Assembly (NCBI RefSeq): GCF_035917455.1
Contig: NZ_CP109078.1
Span: forward strand, 5,688,001-5,752,000
Source: Micromonospora sp. NBC_01796
Lineage (GTDB): Bacteria; Actinomycetota; Actinomycetes; Mycobacteriales; Micromonosporaceae
Direction of reading: 5' to 3'
Length of the DNA: 64,000 bases
Shown here: positions 28,125-36,760 of the stretch, one piece after another
How the letters are laid out: every line of letters begins with the position of its first letter
Numbering within the stretch: the first letter of the stretch is position 1
Position numbers and translations under genes: made by a program
Notes under the pieces: model-generated
What the model was told of the DNA's origin: nothing
The model's input: only the letters and a program-made list of their open reading frames with translations
The model's database searches: none

Positions 28125-29086
28125 CGTCGTCCCCTCGCTGCGATGGCCGCCACGGTGGGGCGCCCGCCCGCGTCCCGGATGGTGCGGCCCGTGTAGTGCA
28201 GGAACACGTCGTCGAGGGTCGGCGGCGTGACGGATACCGCGTGCACCGGCACGGTCAGCTCGGCGCAGAGCCTCGGCACCAGCGCCGCGCCGTCCGGCAC
28301 GCGCACCTGGACACCGCTCGCTCCGGTGGTCGCTTCGATGCCGAACCGGGACCGGACGGCGCGGGCCGCCTCTTCGTCGTCATCGGTCCGCAGGGTCACC
28401 AGGTCGTCCGCGACGACCGCCTTGAGGCCCGGCGGCGTCCCTTCCACGACCAGTTCACCGTGATCGATGATGGCGATCCGGTCGCAGTTCTCGGCCTCTT
28501 CGAGGTGATGGGTGGTCAGGAAGATGGTGACGTCCTTCTCCCGTCGCAGCCGATGCAGGTGTTCCCAGATGGCCACGCGGGTCTGCGGGTCGAGGCCGGT
28601 GGTGGGTTCGTCGAGGAAGAGCACCCGCGGCGCGTGCAGCAGGCCCCGGGCCAGCTCCAGCCGCCGCCGCATGCCACCGGAGAACATCCGGACCGGTGTC
28701 TTCGCACGGTCGGTCAGGCCGACGAGGTCGAGCATCTCCGGGATCGCGCTGCGGGAGCGGCGGCGGGGAACGCCGAAGAGGTCGGCGTAGAAGCGCAGGT
28801 TCTCCGCCGCCGTCAGCTCCTTCTCCAGAGTGGACTCCTGGAAGATCAGGCCGATCCGCCGGCGCACCTCATCCGGTTGCCGGGTCACGTCGTACCCGGC
28901 AACCACGGCCTGCCCGGCTGTCGGGCGCAGGACGGTGCACAGCATGCCGATGGTGGTGCTCTTTCCCGCGCCGTTCGGCCCGAGGAAACCGAAGGTCACC
29001 CCGGCGGGCACCGTCAGGTCGAGATCCACCACCGCCTCGACCTCGCCGTAGATCTTGCGCAGGCCCTCCGCGACTACCGCGTTCAC
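28121..29086 (-). CDS. DrrA-like ABC ATPase of the lasso cluster
   Basis: 321 residues from the GTG at 29086, which overlaps the B2 stop. Walker A GPNGAGKST, signature FSGGMRRRLELARG, Walker B VLFLDEPTTGLDPQT, H-loop FLTTHHLEEAENCD and the C-terminal DrrA extension with PPTLDDVFLHYTGR are all present. A longer open frame runs upstream to 29581 but is a shadow of B2 and B1. It energises the permease for lasso export/immunity. Confidence 0.94.
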   Translation of the reverse strand: MNAVVAEGLRKIYGEVEAVVDLDLTVPAGVTFGFLGPNGAGKSTTIGMLCTVLRPTAGQAVVAGYDVTRQPDEVRRRIGLIFQESTLEKELTAAENLRFYADLFGVPRRRSRSAIPEMLDLVGLTDRAKTPVRMFSGGMRRRLELARGLLHAPRVLFLDEPTTGLDPQTRVAIWEHLHRLRREKDVTIFLTTHHLEEAENCDRIAIIDHGELVVEGTPPGLKAVVADDLVTLRTDDDEEAARAVRSRFGIEATTGASGVQVRVPDGAALVPRLCAELTVPVHAVSVTPPTLDDVFLHYTGRTIRDAGGRPTVAAIAARGRR

Positions 29087-29517
29087 GATCGGCCGTCGCC
29101 GGCTCGAGGGGCACGCACCGAGAGCATCGTGTGATACAGCGCCATGTCGCCGGACTCGCCGACGGCGGCACCGTCCGCCTCCACCCAGGCATGTGCCCGG
29201 AACGGCTGGAGCCGGACGCCGGTGCACCAGTCGGGCCACCGCCCGCCCAACCGGCAGAGCAGCGCCGTGGCCACGGACCGCTGCAGGCAGCCCTGCCCGG
29301 CGCACCGGGCGCTGACTGTCACCACCGCTTGGCGGGCGGCCAGCGCCTGGGCGGCGGTGGCCGGCGCGGCACCCTTCGACAGCAGGGACAACACCGATCG
29401 GAGCCGCTTCGGTTTGAGCCGTACCAGGGCGAACGCGGCGGCCGCCGCGCAGCGTGCGGTCATCGACCGGCGCCACCGCAGCCGGACGCCTTCCTCGGCG
29501 GTCACCGGCATCGTCAT
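29083..29517 (-). CDS. Lasso peptide B2 leader peptidase
   Basis: 144 residues of the transglutaminase-like B2 family. The catalytic Cys is in GCLQRSVATALLCRL (C77), His in FRAHAWVEADG (H109) with Asp115 completing the triad. WPDWCTGVRLQPF is a strongly conserved B2 segment. B2 cuts the precursor leader so that the new N-terminus can be cyclised. It overlaps B1 by ATGA and the ATPase by 4 bases. Confidence 0.95.
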   Translation of the reverse strand: MTMPVTAEEGVRLRWRRSMTARCAAAAAFALVRLKPKRLRSVLSLLSKGAAPATAAQALAARQAVVTVSARCAGQGCLQRSVATALLCRLGGRWPDWCTGVRLQPFRAHAWVEADGAAVGESGDMALYHTMLSVRAPRAGDGRS

Positions 29518-29774
29518 GACGCCACCACCAGCCGGGCGCGGACCAGCGAGCCCATGAGCGTACGGACGTCGTCGAGCGCACGGGACGCGTCCTGCGGCGA
29601 ACCGGCGGTCAGCTCGGCGGCCACCTCCTCGGCCGACCGGCCGGCGAGGGCGAGCCGCAGCGTGCTGGCGCCGGTGGTATTGAGCATCCAGTAGCGTCCG
29701 GTCCGCTCGTTGAGCAGCACCATGCCGTCCTCGGTGTCGGTCGTGGTGAGATCCGGCGCGAGTGCGATCGTCAT
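29514..29774 (-). CDS. Lasso peptide B1 leader-binding protein (PqqD-like RRE)
   Basis: 86 residues: GMVLLNERTGRYWMLNTTGA followed by an acidic helix-turn-helix-like region, typical of the PqqD/RRE fold. B1 binds the precursor leader, here the YxxPxLxxxG element, and presents it to B2. The ATG at 29774 overlaps the cyclase stop. Confidence 0.94.
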   Translation of the reverse strand: MTIALAPDLTTTDTEDGMVLLNERTGRYWMLNTTGASTLRLALAGRSAEEVAAELTAGSPQDASRALDDVRTLMGSLVRARLVVAS

Positions 29775-31600
29775 GAGCGGTCTCCTGCCGTCAGTGGATG
29801 AACCCGGGTGCCCTCGGCCGCCCGGAGCCAGTTCTCGTACGCCAGCGTCGCCTCGAGGAACCGCAGGCGGCTCAGGTCGGGCTGCGGCCGCAGCAGCTCC
29901 GCCCGCATCAGGTCGGCATCGACGAGCCCGAGCCGGGCCAGGCGCAGGTCGTCGGTGACGTCGAGCAGCGCGCGCAGGTTGCGTTGCACACCCGCGTACA
30001 TCTCGGCGCTGAACTCGCCCTTGTTCCGCCGAGCGAGGACCGGCTCCGGTACGACGCCCCGCAGCGCGGCGGTGAGCACCGGCTTGTAGCGGCCGGGACT
30101 GACCCGGTCCTCGACCCGGACAGCGAGCGCCGCCTCCAGCACCCGGTCGTCGAGCATCGGCGCCTCCCAGTCGACACCGTGCGCGCGCAGCACCGAGTTG
30201 AGCTGACGCAGCGCCACACCGCTGCGGACCACGCTCTGCAGGGTCTGGTGCTGGAGCCGGTCGGGGCTGAGCGGGGCAGTGCCGGCGTCGGCCGCGTCCC
30301 GCAGTTGCCGGCGGATGGCGTCGATCGCGGCGGCGCTGGCCCACGGTGGCAGCCGGATGTCATTCCCCCACCGCTGCGGCGCCTGGCGGGCCGCCCGCGG
30401 GGCCTCGGTGGCCAGTCCGTCGGCCATGACCGCCAGTGAACGCGCGTACGTCGTACGGTCCAGCAGCCCGCGCACCGTGGAACCGAGGCTCCAGCGATTG
30501 ACCAGCTGCGCGCGGCGGACGCGGGGCAGCGCGCGCAACGGGTGGCGCCGCAGCAGCGACCAGAAGTAGGTGGACTGGAGCCCGAAGAGCTCGTCGCCGC
30601 CGACGCCGATCAGGTGCAGGTGGATGTCCTCGGCGGCCAGGAGACGGCTCTGGTGTTCGTGGTGGTTACGGTTGCGGGTCCAGTTGAGCGGCCCCTCGGC
30701 GTCGAGGTGGCCGTCGCCGGGACCCGCGGCGAACCAGGTGGGTGCGTCGGCGGGTTCGACGAACCGGTGCCGCGCCCGGGGCAGCATCTCGGCGGCACGG
30801 CGGGCCCAGGCGGTGTCGTCGTTGGCCCGGTCCACCGGGATCCAGTGCTGGGTGACCAGGTCGGCACCGGCGTGGTCGGCGAGGAAGCAGAGACTGGTGG
30901 AGTCCAGCCCGCCGGAGAGGTCGGCGCTGACCGCGGGATCGGTGGCGACCCGGGCGCCGAGGCTTCCCACGAGGGCGTCCCGCACCGCGGTCGCAGCCGT
31001 GGGGAGGGGTTCGGTCGCGGGCGGCGGGCGCCACCACTCGACCTCGCGGTGCCGTCCCGCCGTGTCCATCTCCAGCCAGTGGCCGACGGCGAGCTGCCGC
31101 ACCCCGTTCCAGATCGGACGGAGCAACAGCGGCCACGGCGCGATCGGGCTCACCAGCCGCAGGGCCAGGGCGTCCTCGTCCGGTGCCGCGCCGGTGAGCT
31201 GGACCAGCGTTCCTGGATCGTCGGCGGCCACCGTGACGCCGTTGACGTCGGCGTAGAACACCTGGCGGGCCGTGGAGATCGTGCCTTGCGTCCGGGTCAG
31301 CCCGTCCAGCGAGGTGGCCAGGTGCACAGCACCCGGCAGTCGACGGGCAAGTGCGTCCAAATCCGGGCCGGTCCGGGCGTCGGCCAGCCGTCGTTGCGCC
31401 TCGCCGCGGTCGAAGTCGGTCCGGCCGAAGACGGCGAGCCGGTGACCGCCCGCCGTGACGATCGCGCATACGCCGCTCCGCCAGTCGCCGACCAGCCAGG
31501 GCCGCCCGGAGGCGTGCCGGATGACGCGGGTTCCGGGTCCGCCGGCCCGTTCCGCCACGCCGGCCGCATCCGGTGAATCCGGGAGGATCAGAAAACTCAT
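29771..31600 (-). CDS. Lasso macrolactam synthetase (asparagine-synthetase-like C protein)
   Basis: 609 residues. The N-terminal half resembles the Ntn glutaminase-like domain of asparagine synthetase B, without an N-terminal catalytic Cys (MSFLILPDS). The C-terminal synthetase has the PP-loop SADLSGGLDSTSL (about 227-239), LIGVGGDELFG and ARRNKGEFS. It adenylates the ring acceptor carboxylate, here core Glu9, and closes the bond with the Gly1 amine. It is the first enzyme gene after the precursor hairpin. Confidence 0.95.
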   Translation of the reverse strand: MSFLILPDSPDAAGVAERAGGPGTRVIRHASGRPWLVGDWRSGVCAIVTAGGHRLAVFGRTDFDRGEAQRRLADARTGPDLDALARRLPGAVHLATSLDGLTRTQGTISTARQVFYADVNGVTVAADDPGTLVQLTGAAPDEDALALRLVSPIAPWPLLLRPIWNGVRQLAVGHWLEMDTAGRHREVEWWRPPPATEPLPTAATAVRDALVGSLGARVATDPAVSADLSGGLDSTSLCFLADHAGADLVTQHWIPVDRANDDTAWARRAAEMLPRARHRFVEPADAPTWFAAGPGDGHLDAEGPLNWTRNRNHHEHQSRLLAAEDIHLHLIGVGGDELFGLQSTYFWSLLRRHPLRALPRVRRAQLVNRWSLGSTVRGLLDRTTYARSLAVMADGLATEAPRAARQAPQRWGNDIRLPPWASAAAIDAIRRQLRDAADAGTAPLSPDRLQHQTLQSVVRSGVALRQLNSVLRAHGVDWEAPMLDDRVLEAALAVRVEDRVSPGRYKPVLTAALRGVVPEPVLARRNKGEFSAEMYAGVQRNLRALLDVTDDLRLARLGLVDADLMRAELLRPQPDLSRLRFLEATLAYENWLRAAEGTRVHPLTAGDRS

Positions 31601-31640
31601 GTCTCCTTCTCGGGGTGGAGGCTCAGCGCACGGACATAGC

Positions 31641-31680
31641 GGCGGGGCCGGCGGCGAAACTCCTCACCGCCGGCCCCGCC
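31641..31680 (-). terminator. Strong hairpin between lasso precursor and cyclase genes
   Basis: A perfect 14-bp GC stem (GGCGGGGCCGGCGG at 31641-31654 with its complement at 31667-31680) and a 12-base loop. There is no T tract. In lasso and other RiPP operons such structures act as partial terminators or protect the precursor mRNA end, giving excess precursor over enzymes. Confidence 0.75.
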
Positions 31681-31719
31681 GAGCGTCGATTCAGTTACCG
31701 GCGGCGCTCGGGGCCGTGA

Positions 31720-31848
31720 TTAGCACCAGAGCGGCTCTCCCCAGAACCAGTCCTCACAGGGCTCGTCCGTGTCGAGGCCCAGGGTGAGCTCGGCGAAGTC
31801 GCCGACCTCGATGAGCGTCGGCGGCAGGTACACCTGCTTTTCGGACAT
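31720..31848 (-). CDS. Lasso peptide precursor, predicted class III
   Basis: A 42-residue ORF too short for usual gene calling. It starts at the ATG 31846-31848 behind AAAGGGATGG and ends TGC TAA. Residues 7-16 fit the RRE recognition element Y-x2-P-x-L-x3-G exactly, then Thr22 (position -2), Leu23 and Gly24. Cutting after Leu23 gives the 19-residue core GLDTDEPCEDWFWGEPLWC. Gly1 can form a 9-membered macrolactam with Glu9, and Cys8 in the ring can pair with Cys19 in the tail. One ring-to-tail disulfide defines class III, as in BI-32169, which is also 19 residues with G1-D9 and a C-terminal Trp-x-Cys-like end. Adjacent C, B1 and B2 genes support it. Confidence 0.93.
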   Translation of the reverse strand: MSEKQVYLPPTLIEVGDFAELTLGLDTDEPCEDWFWGEPLWC

Positions 31849-31933
31849 CCGGTCACCATCCCTTTCAGGTGGGTGAGATGAGAGCGGCCGCGGTCGGTCG
31901 CCCTCGCTGTCCTGTCGAAGCTAGGAAGCCGGG

Positions 31934-32043
31934 TGTCCCGGGCGCGTGAGAGCGCTGTCCCGCTCTGGTCCCGTCACCAACCGGGACGAGACGCGGGCAC
32001 AGCCGGCTCTCTCCGGGACGCCGGCCCGGGACAGGACCGGGAC
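31934..32043. promoter_or_regulatory. Direct-repeat array, probable SARP operators
   Basis: TGTCCCG at 31934 and 31956 and GGTCCCG at 31967 are spaced 22 and 11 bp. In the other orientation CCGGGAC occurs at 31981, 32013, 32026 and 32037, the last two 11 bp apart. Heptamers at 11/22-bp spacing are the usual SARP-binding pattern. They fill the gap between the divergent lasso precursor and the DUF3105 operon that itself encodes a SARP. Confidence 0.65.
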
Positions 32044-32110
32044 ACCGTTCCCATGTGCCCGGGGTACCGGTCCGCCTACCTTCATGGCAACGAGCGGTGA
32101 GGGAGGGCGT

Positions 32111-32758
32111 ATGACGCAGCAGACGCGACAGAGCGATCGGCTGGCCTCGCGTCGCGCGGAGGAAGCGCGCCAGGCCGTGCGCAAGCGGCGTCGCGTCCTC
32201 GCGTTGTCGGTGGTCGCCGCGCTGGTACTGGCGACCGTCGTGGCGGTGCTGGCCGTCCAGGCGTGGTCGTCCGCCGACGAGGTTCGCCGCGGCATCGATC
32301 CGGGCCGGGCCAACGTGGCAGGCGAGGTCGTCTACCGCGACCTGGCGCGCAACCACGTCACCGGGCCGGTCGACTACGCCGCGACACCTGTGCCGCCGGT
32401 GGGCGGTCCGCACGACGGCACCTGGCAGAACGCGAACGGCGATGTGTACGAGCAACCGATACGTGCCGAGCATGCGGTTCACTCACTGGAACACGGCGCG
32501 GTGTGGGTCACGTACCGCGGCGACGTGTCCCGATCCGACTGGGACAGCCTGCGGGCGAAGGTCGAGGGCGTGCCGTACCGGATGATGAGCCCGCTCCCGC
32601 AGCAGCCGGCGCCCATCATGCTGACGGCCTGGGGTCATCAGCTGTCCGTCGACTCGGCCGGCGACGCCCGCATCGACGAGTTCCTCACCGCCTACACGCA
32701 GGGTCCGCAGGCGCCTGAGCCCGGCGCGCCGGTGACCGGCGGCCGGGCGGCACCGTGA
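32111..32758 (+). CDS. DUF3105-family membrane protein
   Basis: 215 residues from the ATG at 32111 behind GAGGGAGGG. A basic N-terminal segment precedes one membrane helix (VLALSVVAALVLATVVAVLAV). The extracellular domain has the DUF3105 motifs YAATPVPPVGGPH, HAVHSLEHGAVWVTY and APIMLTAWGHQL. Function unknown; commonly encoded next to a DUF305 protein, as here. Overlaps it by 4 bases. Confidence 0.9.
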   Translation: MTQQTRQSDRLASRRAEEARQAVRKRRRVLALSVVAALVLATVVAVLAVQAWSSADEVRRGIDPGRANVAGEVVYRDLARNHVTGPVDYAATPVPPVGGPHDGTWQNANGDVYEQPIRAEHAVHSLEHGAVWVTYRGDVSRSDWDSLRAKVEGVPYRMMSPLPQQPAPIMLTAWGHQLSVDSAGDARIDEFLTAYTQGPQAPEPGAPVTGGRAAP

Positions 32759-33396
32759 CACGCCTGCTCCGGATAACCGCCACCCTCGCCGTGCTGGCCG
32801 TCGGCCTGCTGATCGGCGAGCGGATGGGCCCCCGGCCGGTGGGCCCGCCGGGGGAAGGCTCGGCCGCGGTCGGGTTCTGCCGGGACATGGCCGTTCACCA
32901 TCAGCAGGCGGTGGAGCTGTCGCTCGTGGTGCGCGACCGCAGCACCGACGACGACGTGCGGCGGCTCGCGTACGACGTGCTCACCACGCAGGCCGCGCAG
33001 CGCGGGATGATGCTCGGCTGGCTGACCTCGTGGGGCTACAGCGCGTCCGCCGCGCGTCCGCCGATGGCGTGGATGGCGATGCCCGGGTCACCTGCGGGAC
33101 CGCCAATGCCCGGCATGGCCACCCGGGAGCAGGTCGCCGCGCTGGAGCGGGCCGGACCCGGGACGGCGGACGTCATGTACCTGCGGCTGTTGATTGCGCA
33201 TCACCTCGGTGGCGTGCACATGACCGACGGCCTGCTCCGCCCGGGCGTCCCCGGCACGCCGCCGGAGGTGCGGTGGCTGGCGGAGGCGATGCGGAACTCG
33301 CAACGTGCCGAGATCGGAGCCCTGCGCGACATGCTAGCGGTTCGTGCGGCGCCCCCTCGGCGGGACAGCATCCACACGGGGGAGCCAGGAAGATGA
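32755..33396 (+). CDS. DUF305-family exported protein
   Basis: 213 residues with an N-terminal hydrophobic segment (ITATLAVLAVGLLIG) and the ferritin-like DUF305 signature FCRDMAVHHQQAVELS and MYLRLLIAHHLGGVHM. These histidine-rich helical-bundle proteins are often linked with metal handling, which is family knowledge only. Overlaps both neighbours by 4 bases. The GTG start is shared with the preceding stop. Confidence 0.9.
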   Translation: MTRLLRITATLAVLAVGLLIGERMGPRPVGPPGEGSAAVGFCRDMAVHHQQAVELSLVVRDRSTDDDVRRLAYDVLTTQAAQRGMMLGWLTSWGYSASAARPPMAWMAMPGSPAGPPMPGMATREQVAALERAGPGTADVMYLRLLIAHHLGGVHMTDGLLRPGVPGTPPEVRWLAEAMRNSQRAEIGALRDMLAVRAAPPRRDSIHTGEPGR

Positions 33397-34166
33397 AATT
33401 CGCGATTCTGGGACCGGTCTGCGTGTCGCGCGACGGGTCCGAGGTGCCCATCCCGGGGGCGATGCAGCGCACCCTGCTGGCGTGCCTGCTGCTCACCCAC
33501 GGCCGGACGGTTCCCGACGGCCGCCTCGCCGGCCTGCTCTGGGGATGGCAGGCGCCGCGTACGGTCAGCGCCCAGCTGTACACCTACGTCTCCCGGCTCC
33601 GCAGCCGGCTGGGCACCGCGGTCCGCTTCGACCGGCTGAACCACGGCTACCGGCTGCGGATCGTCGACGGGAGCCTCGACGTCGACGACTTCACCCGGCT
33701 GTCCGCGGCCGGCCACGCCGAGCTGCGCGCCGGCCACCCGGAGACCGGCGCGCGGGCCCTGCGGGCGGCCCTGTCGCTGTGGCGTGGCCCGGGACTCGAC
33801 GGTGTGACCAGGTACCTGCGCGACGCCGAGCTGCCGCAGCTCGACGAGGCCCGGATGGCGGCGCTGGAGAGCCGGATCGACGCGGAGCTGGCCCTGGGGG
33901 AGCATCAGCGACTGGTGCCGGAGCTGACCGGGCTGGTCACCCGCTACCCGCTGCGGGAGCGGCTCCGCGCTCAGTGGATGACCGCGCTCTACCGTTGCGA
34001 GCGCCGGGCCGACGCGCTGGCCGCCTACCGGGCCGGGCGGGAGCTGCTGACCAGCGAGATCGGCGTCGAGCCCGGCCCGCTGCTGAGCGCCACCCACCGG
34101 GCCGTCCTCGACGGGACCCTGCGCTGGCCCCGGGAGTCTGCCGGCCCGCCCTTCCCAGTGCGCTGA
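33393..34166 (+). CDS. SARP/AfsR-family transcriptional regulator
   Basis: 257 residues from the ATG at 33393: an OmpR-type winged helix (MKFAILGPVCVSRDGSEVPI, RTVSAQLYTYVSRLRSRLG, LNHGYRLRI) and a bacterial transcriptional activation domain (DVDDFTRLSAAGHAELRAG to AYRAGRELLTSEIGVEPGP). Length fits small SARPs, which activate secondary-metabolite clusters by binding heptamer repeats. It is translationally coupled to the DUF305 gene. The heptamer array at 31934-32043 is the obvious candidate target, so it likely activates the lasso cluster and its own operon. Confidence 0.94.
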   Translation: MKFAILGPVCVSRDGSEVPIPGAMQRTLLACLLLTHGRTVPDGRLAGLLWGWQAPRTVSAQLYTYVSRLRSRLGTAVRFDRLNHGYRLRIVDGSLDVDDFTRLSAAGHAELRAGHPETGARALRAALSLWRGPGLDGVTRYLRDAELPQLDEARMAALESRIDAELALGEHQRLVPELTGLVTRYPLRERLRAQWMTALYRCERRADALAAYRAGRELLTSEIGVEPGPLLSATHRAVLDGTLRWPRESAGPPFPVR

Positions 34167-34829
34167 TCAGTGACCCAGGCCGGCGTCCCGAGCTCGTACG
34201 GCCGCGGCCGTACGATCGGTGACCTGGAGCTTGATGAACGTGTGAGTGATGTGGTTGCGCACGGTCTTCTCGGAGAGCACCAGGTCACGGGCGATCTGGC
34301 GGTTCGTGTAGCCCCGGGCGATCAGGTCGAGCACCTGCCGTTCGCGCTCGGTCAGCTCGGGGAAGGCCGCCCGGCTCGGCACCTGGTACACCTCGGAGAA
34401 GTAGGTGGTGAGCCGGTCCGCCACCGACGGGCTGAAGACCGCACCCCCCGCCGCCACCGTGTGGATGGCCCGCACCAGCTCGTCGCGCGAGGACGTCTTG
34501 GCCAGGTAGCCGAGCACGCCGGCCCGCAGTACGGCCACCACCGTGTCGTCCTCCTCGGACATGGAGATGGCCAGCATCTTCATCGCGGCCTGGGCGGTCG
34601 CGTTGATCTGGGTGATCGCGCGGGCCACCTCGATGCCGGTGCGGTCGGGCAGCTGCAGGTCGAGCAGGACCACGTCGACCCGGCCGCACACCTCGGCCAG
34701 CGCCGCGATCGCCTCCGCACCGGTGGCGGCCTCCCCGACGATCTCGATGGTGTCATGAGTGGAGAGCGCCATGCGGAGGCCGTCGCGGAAGATCGGGTGG
34801 TCCTCGACGATGAAGATGCGGGCGATCAC
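34167..34829 (-). CDS. LuxR-type response regulator
   Basis: 220 residues: receiver domain (ARIFIVEDHPIFRDGL, acceptor in VVLLDLQLPDRTG, YLAKTSSRDEL) and HTH (LTERERQVLDLIARGYTNRQ, SEKTVRNHITHTFIKLQV). It converges tail to tail with the SARP gene, whose stop abuts its own, and overlaps the kinase by 4 bases. Confidence 0.94.
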   Translation of the reverse strand: MIARIFIVEDHPIFRDGLRMALSTHDTIEIVGEAATGAEAIAALAEVCGRVDVVLLDLQLPDRTGIEVARAITQINATAQAAMKMLAISMSEEDDTVVAVLRAGVLGYLAKTSSRDELVRAIHTVAAGGAVFSPSVADRLTTYFSEVYQVPSRAAFPELTERERQVLDLIARGYTNRQIARDLVLSEKTVRNHITHTFIKLQVTDRTAAAVRARDAGLGH

Positions 34830-35983
34830 TGCCCGCTCCTCGGCAGGATCGCTCGCACCACCGCGCCCGTCTCATGGTTGAGCACCAGGAATCTGCCCTG
34901 AAGTTCCTCGGCGCGCCGCCGCATCGAGCCGAGGCCGACGCCGTCGCCCGGCCCGGCCGCCAACCGGCCGTTGCCGTCGTCGGCCACGTCGAGCAGCACG
35001 TGGCGGGAGTCCACCGCGAGGCGGACGGTCACCGTGCCGGCTCCGGCGTGGCGCAGCGAGTTGGTCACGCCCTCGCCAGCGATCAGGTACGCCGCCACCT
35101 GCACCGCGTCGGACAGCGGCGGGGCGTCCTCGGGCACTTCGGCCCGGACTGTCAGGCCGTCGTGCGCCAGCCGGGCGGCGAGTCGTTGCAGCGCGACGGG
35201 CAGGTCGCCGTCGTCGAGGTCGGCGGGCCGCAGCCCGTCGATCGCCCGGCGCACCTCCTCGGTGACCCGGGTCAGCTCGGTCGCCGCATCGGTGAGCAGC
35301 TGCCGGGCCGGCGAGTCGTCGGCCACGTGCGCGGCCGCGGTGTCCAGCCGCAACCGGAGGCCGCTCAGCGTCGGCCCGAGCCCGTCGTGCAGGTCGCGCC
35401 GGAGGCGCTCGCGTTCCTCGGTGCGGGCGGCGACGACCCGCCGGCGGAGCCGGGCGTGCAGCCGCCGGATCGTCTCGACGGTGCGGCGGCGCCGGGACCG
35501 GGACAGGTTGGCTGCCACCCGGTAGACCGCGCGGCCCAGCACAGCGGTGGTCACCGCCCAGCAGAGCATCATGACCACCAGCACGGCCGAGGATACGAAC
35601 GCCGCGGCTACGACCGCGGCCAGCAGCACCAGCGCGGCGCCCACGAGCCCGAGCACCAGGCTGGCCGACAGAATCGCGGTGAGCGTCGGCGTGCACCGCC
35701 GCCGGGCGCGGTGGCCGGCCACGAACAGGAACGCCAGCACCGGGATCAGCACGACCCCGGGCAGCAGCAACAGCCGCGGGTGCGCGTCGCCGAGCAGGGC
35801 GGTGCCGGGACTGGGCGACAGGGCGGCGAGCAAGGGCGGCAGCGCGATGCCGCCCGCTGCAATCATAAGCGCCCGCGCCGGTCTCCGGTGCCGTGGCCCG
35901 ATCGCGACCGCCTGGGAAGCCTCTTCCGTGGCAGTCGGCTCGTCGTCGTTTTCTTGACCTCTATGCCCCCGCAACTTGGTCAT
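34826..35983 (-). CDS. Sensor histidine kinase (HisKA_3 type)
   Basis: 385 residues from the ATG at 35983; an upstream in-frame start at 36007 is possible. Several helices in the first half (ALMIAAGGIALPPLLAAL, LLLLPGVVLIPVLAFLFVAG, AILSASLVLGLVGAALVLLA, AFVSSAVLVVMMLCWAVTTA) precede the phospho-acceptor RLRRDLHDGLGPTLSGLRL and the ATPase domain (YLIAGEGVTNSLRHAGAG, VADDGNGRL, GVGLGSMRRRAEEL). It pairs with the regulator it overlaps and may influence the lasso region. Confidence 0.93.
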   Translation of the reverse strand: MTKLRGHRGQENDDEPTATEEASQAVAIGPRHRRPARALMIAAGGIALPPLLAALSPSPGTALLGDAHPRLLLLPGVVLIPVLAFLFVAGHRARRRCTPTLTAILSASLVLGLVGAALVLLAAVVAAAFVSSAVLVVMMLCWAVTTAVLGRAVYRVAANLSRSRRRRTVETIRRLHARLRRRVVAARTEERERLRRDLHDGLGPTLSGLRLRLDTAAAHVADDSPARQLLTDAATELTRVTEEVRRAIDGLRPADLDDGDLPVALQRLAARLAHDGLTVRAEVPEDAPPLSDAVQVAAYLIAGEGVTNSLRHAGAGTVTVRLAVDSRHVLLDVADDGNGRLAAGPGDGVGLGSMRRRAEELQGRFLVLNHETGAVVRAILPRSGQ

Positions 35984-36134
35984 GGTGCCACAGTAGGCCG
36001 TTAACAATCATCTCACCAACATCAATGAGCGTCGAATTCTCGACATCAGTCCTATGTGGACGGCAATACGGCGCGAAGCGCAAGGCGAGTTCAGACGGTC
36101 GTAGCATTTGATCTTGGTGGTTGGGTGGGACAGG

Positions 36135-36760
36135 ATGCCCGCCGTGCGTGCACCACTGACATTGACCGACCATGAAGAAATCTCCCACGGACTCGCGGAA
36201 GGCTTGCTGTACAAGGAAATCGGCGTCCGGATCGGCCGGAACCCGTCGATCGTGTCGCGGGAAGTAGCCCGGCACGGTGGCCGGGCAGGCTACCGGGCGG
36301 TGGCCGCCGACAGCACCGCCACGGCAGCCCGCCGGCGGCCGAAGTTGTTGGCGGTCGACCGGTCACCACGACTACGGTCGGTGGTCATCCAGCGGTTGCG
36401 GGCGGGTTGGTCACCGGCCTCGATCGCGGGTCGCTTGCCCGAGCTGGTGCCCGGCGACGACGCTGTGCGGGTGTCGCACGAAGCCATCTACCAACGGGTC
36501 TACGCCCAGCCCGTCTCCACCCTCGCCCGCGAGCTGATCGCTCTGCGGGCCGGCCGTCCGGCCCGCCGATCCGGGCCGCGTCCCGAGCCCGCACCGCGGA
36601 TCCGCGAGCCCCGCTACCTCGACGAACGACCGCCCGAGGTCGAGGGCCGGGCCGTGCCCGGGCATTGGGAAGGGGACCTGGTGATCGGTAAGAACGGCAA
36701 GACCGCGGTGGCGACCCTGGTCGAACGCAGCTCACGGTTTCTGATCCTGGTCCCCGCTGG
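36135..36760 (+). pseudogene. IS30-family transposase, 3'-truncated
   Basis: Starting at the ATG behind GGGACAGG, the protein shows the IS30 HTH (LTLTDHEEISHGLAEGLLYK, RIGRNPSIVSREVARHGG), then VSHEAIYQRVYAQ and the first catalytic region GHWEGDLVIGKNGKTAVATL. It loses homology after SRFLILVPAG where an ISL3 end begins, so the rest of the DDE domain is gone. Confidence 0.88.

Noticed and set aside
28121-29581. Longer ABC ATPase starting at 29581
   Set aside because: The extra 165 residues are an Arg/Gly-rich shadow of the B2 and B1 genes; GTG 29086 fits the domain start and operon overlap.
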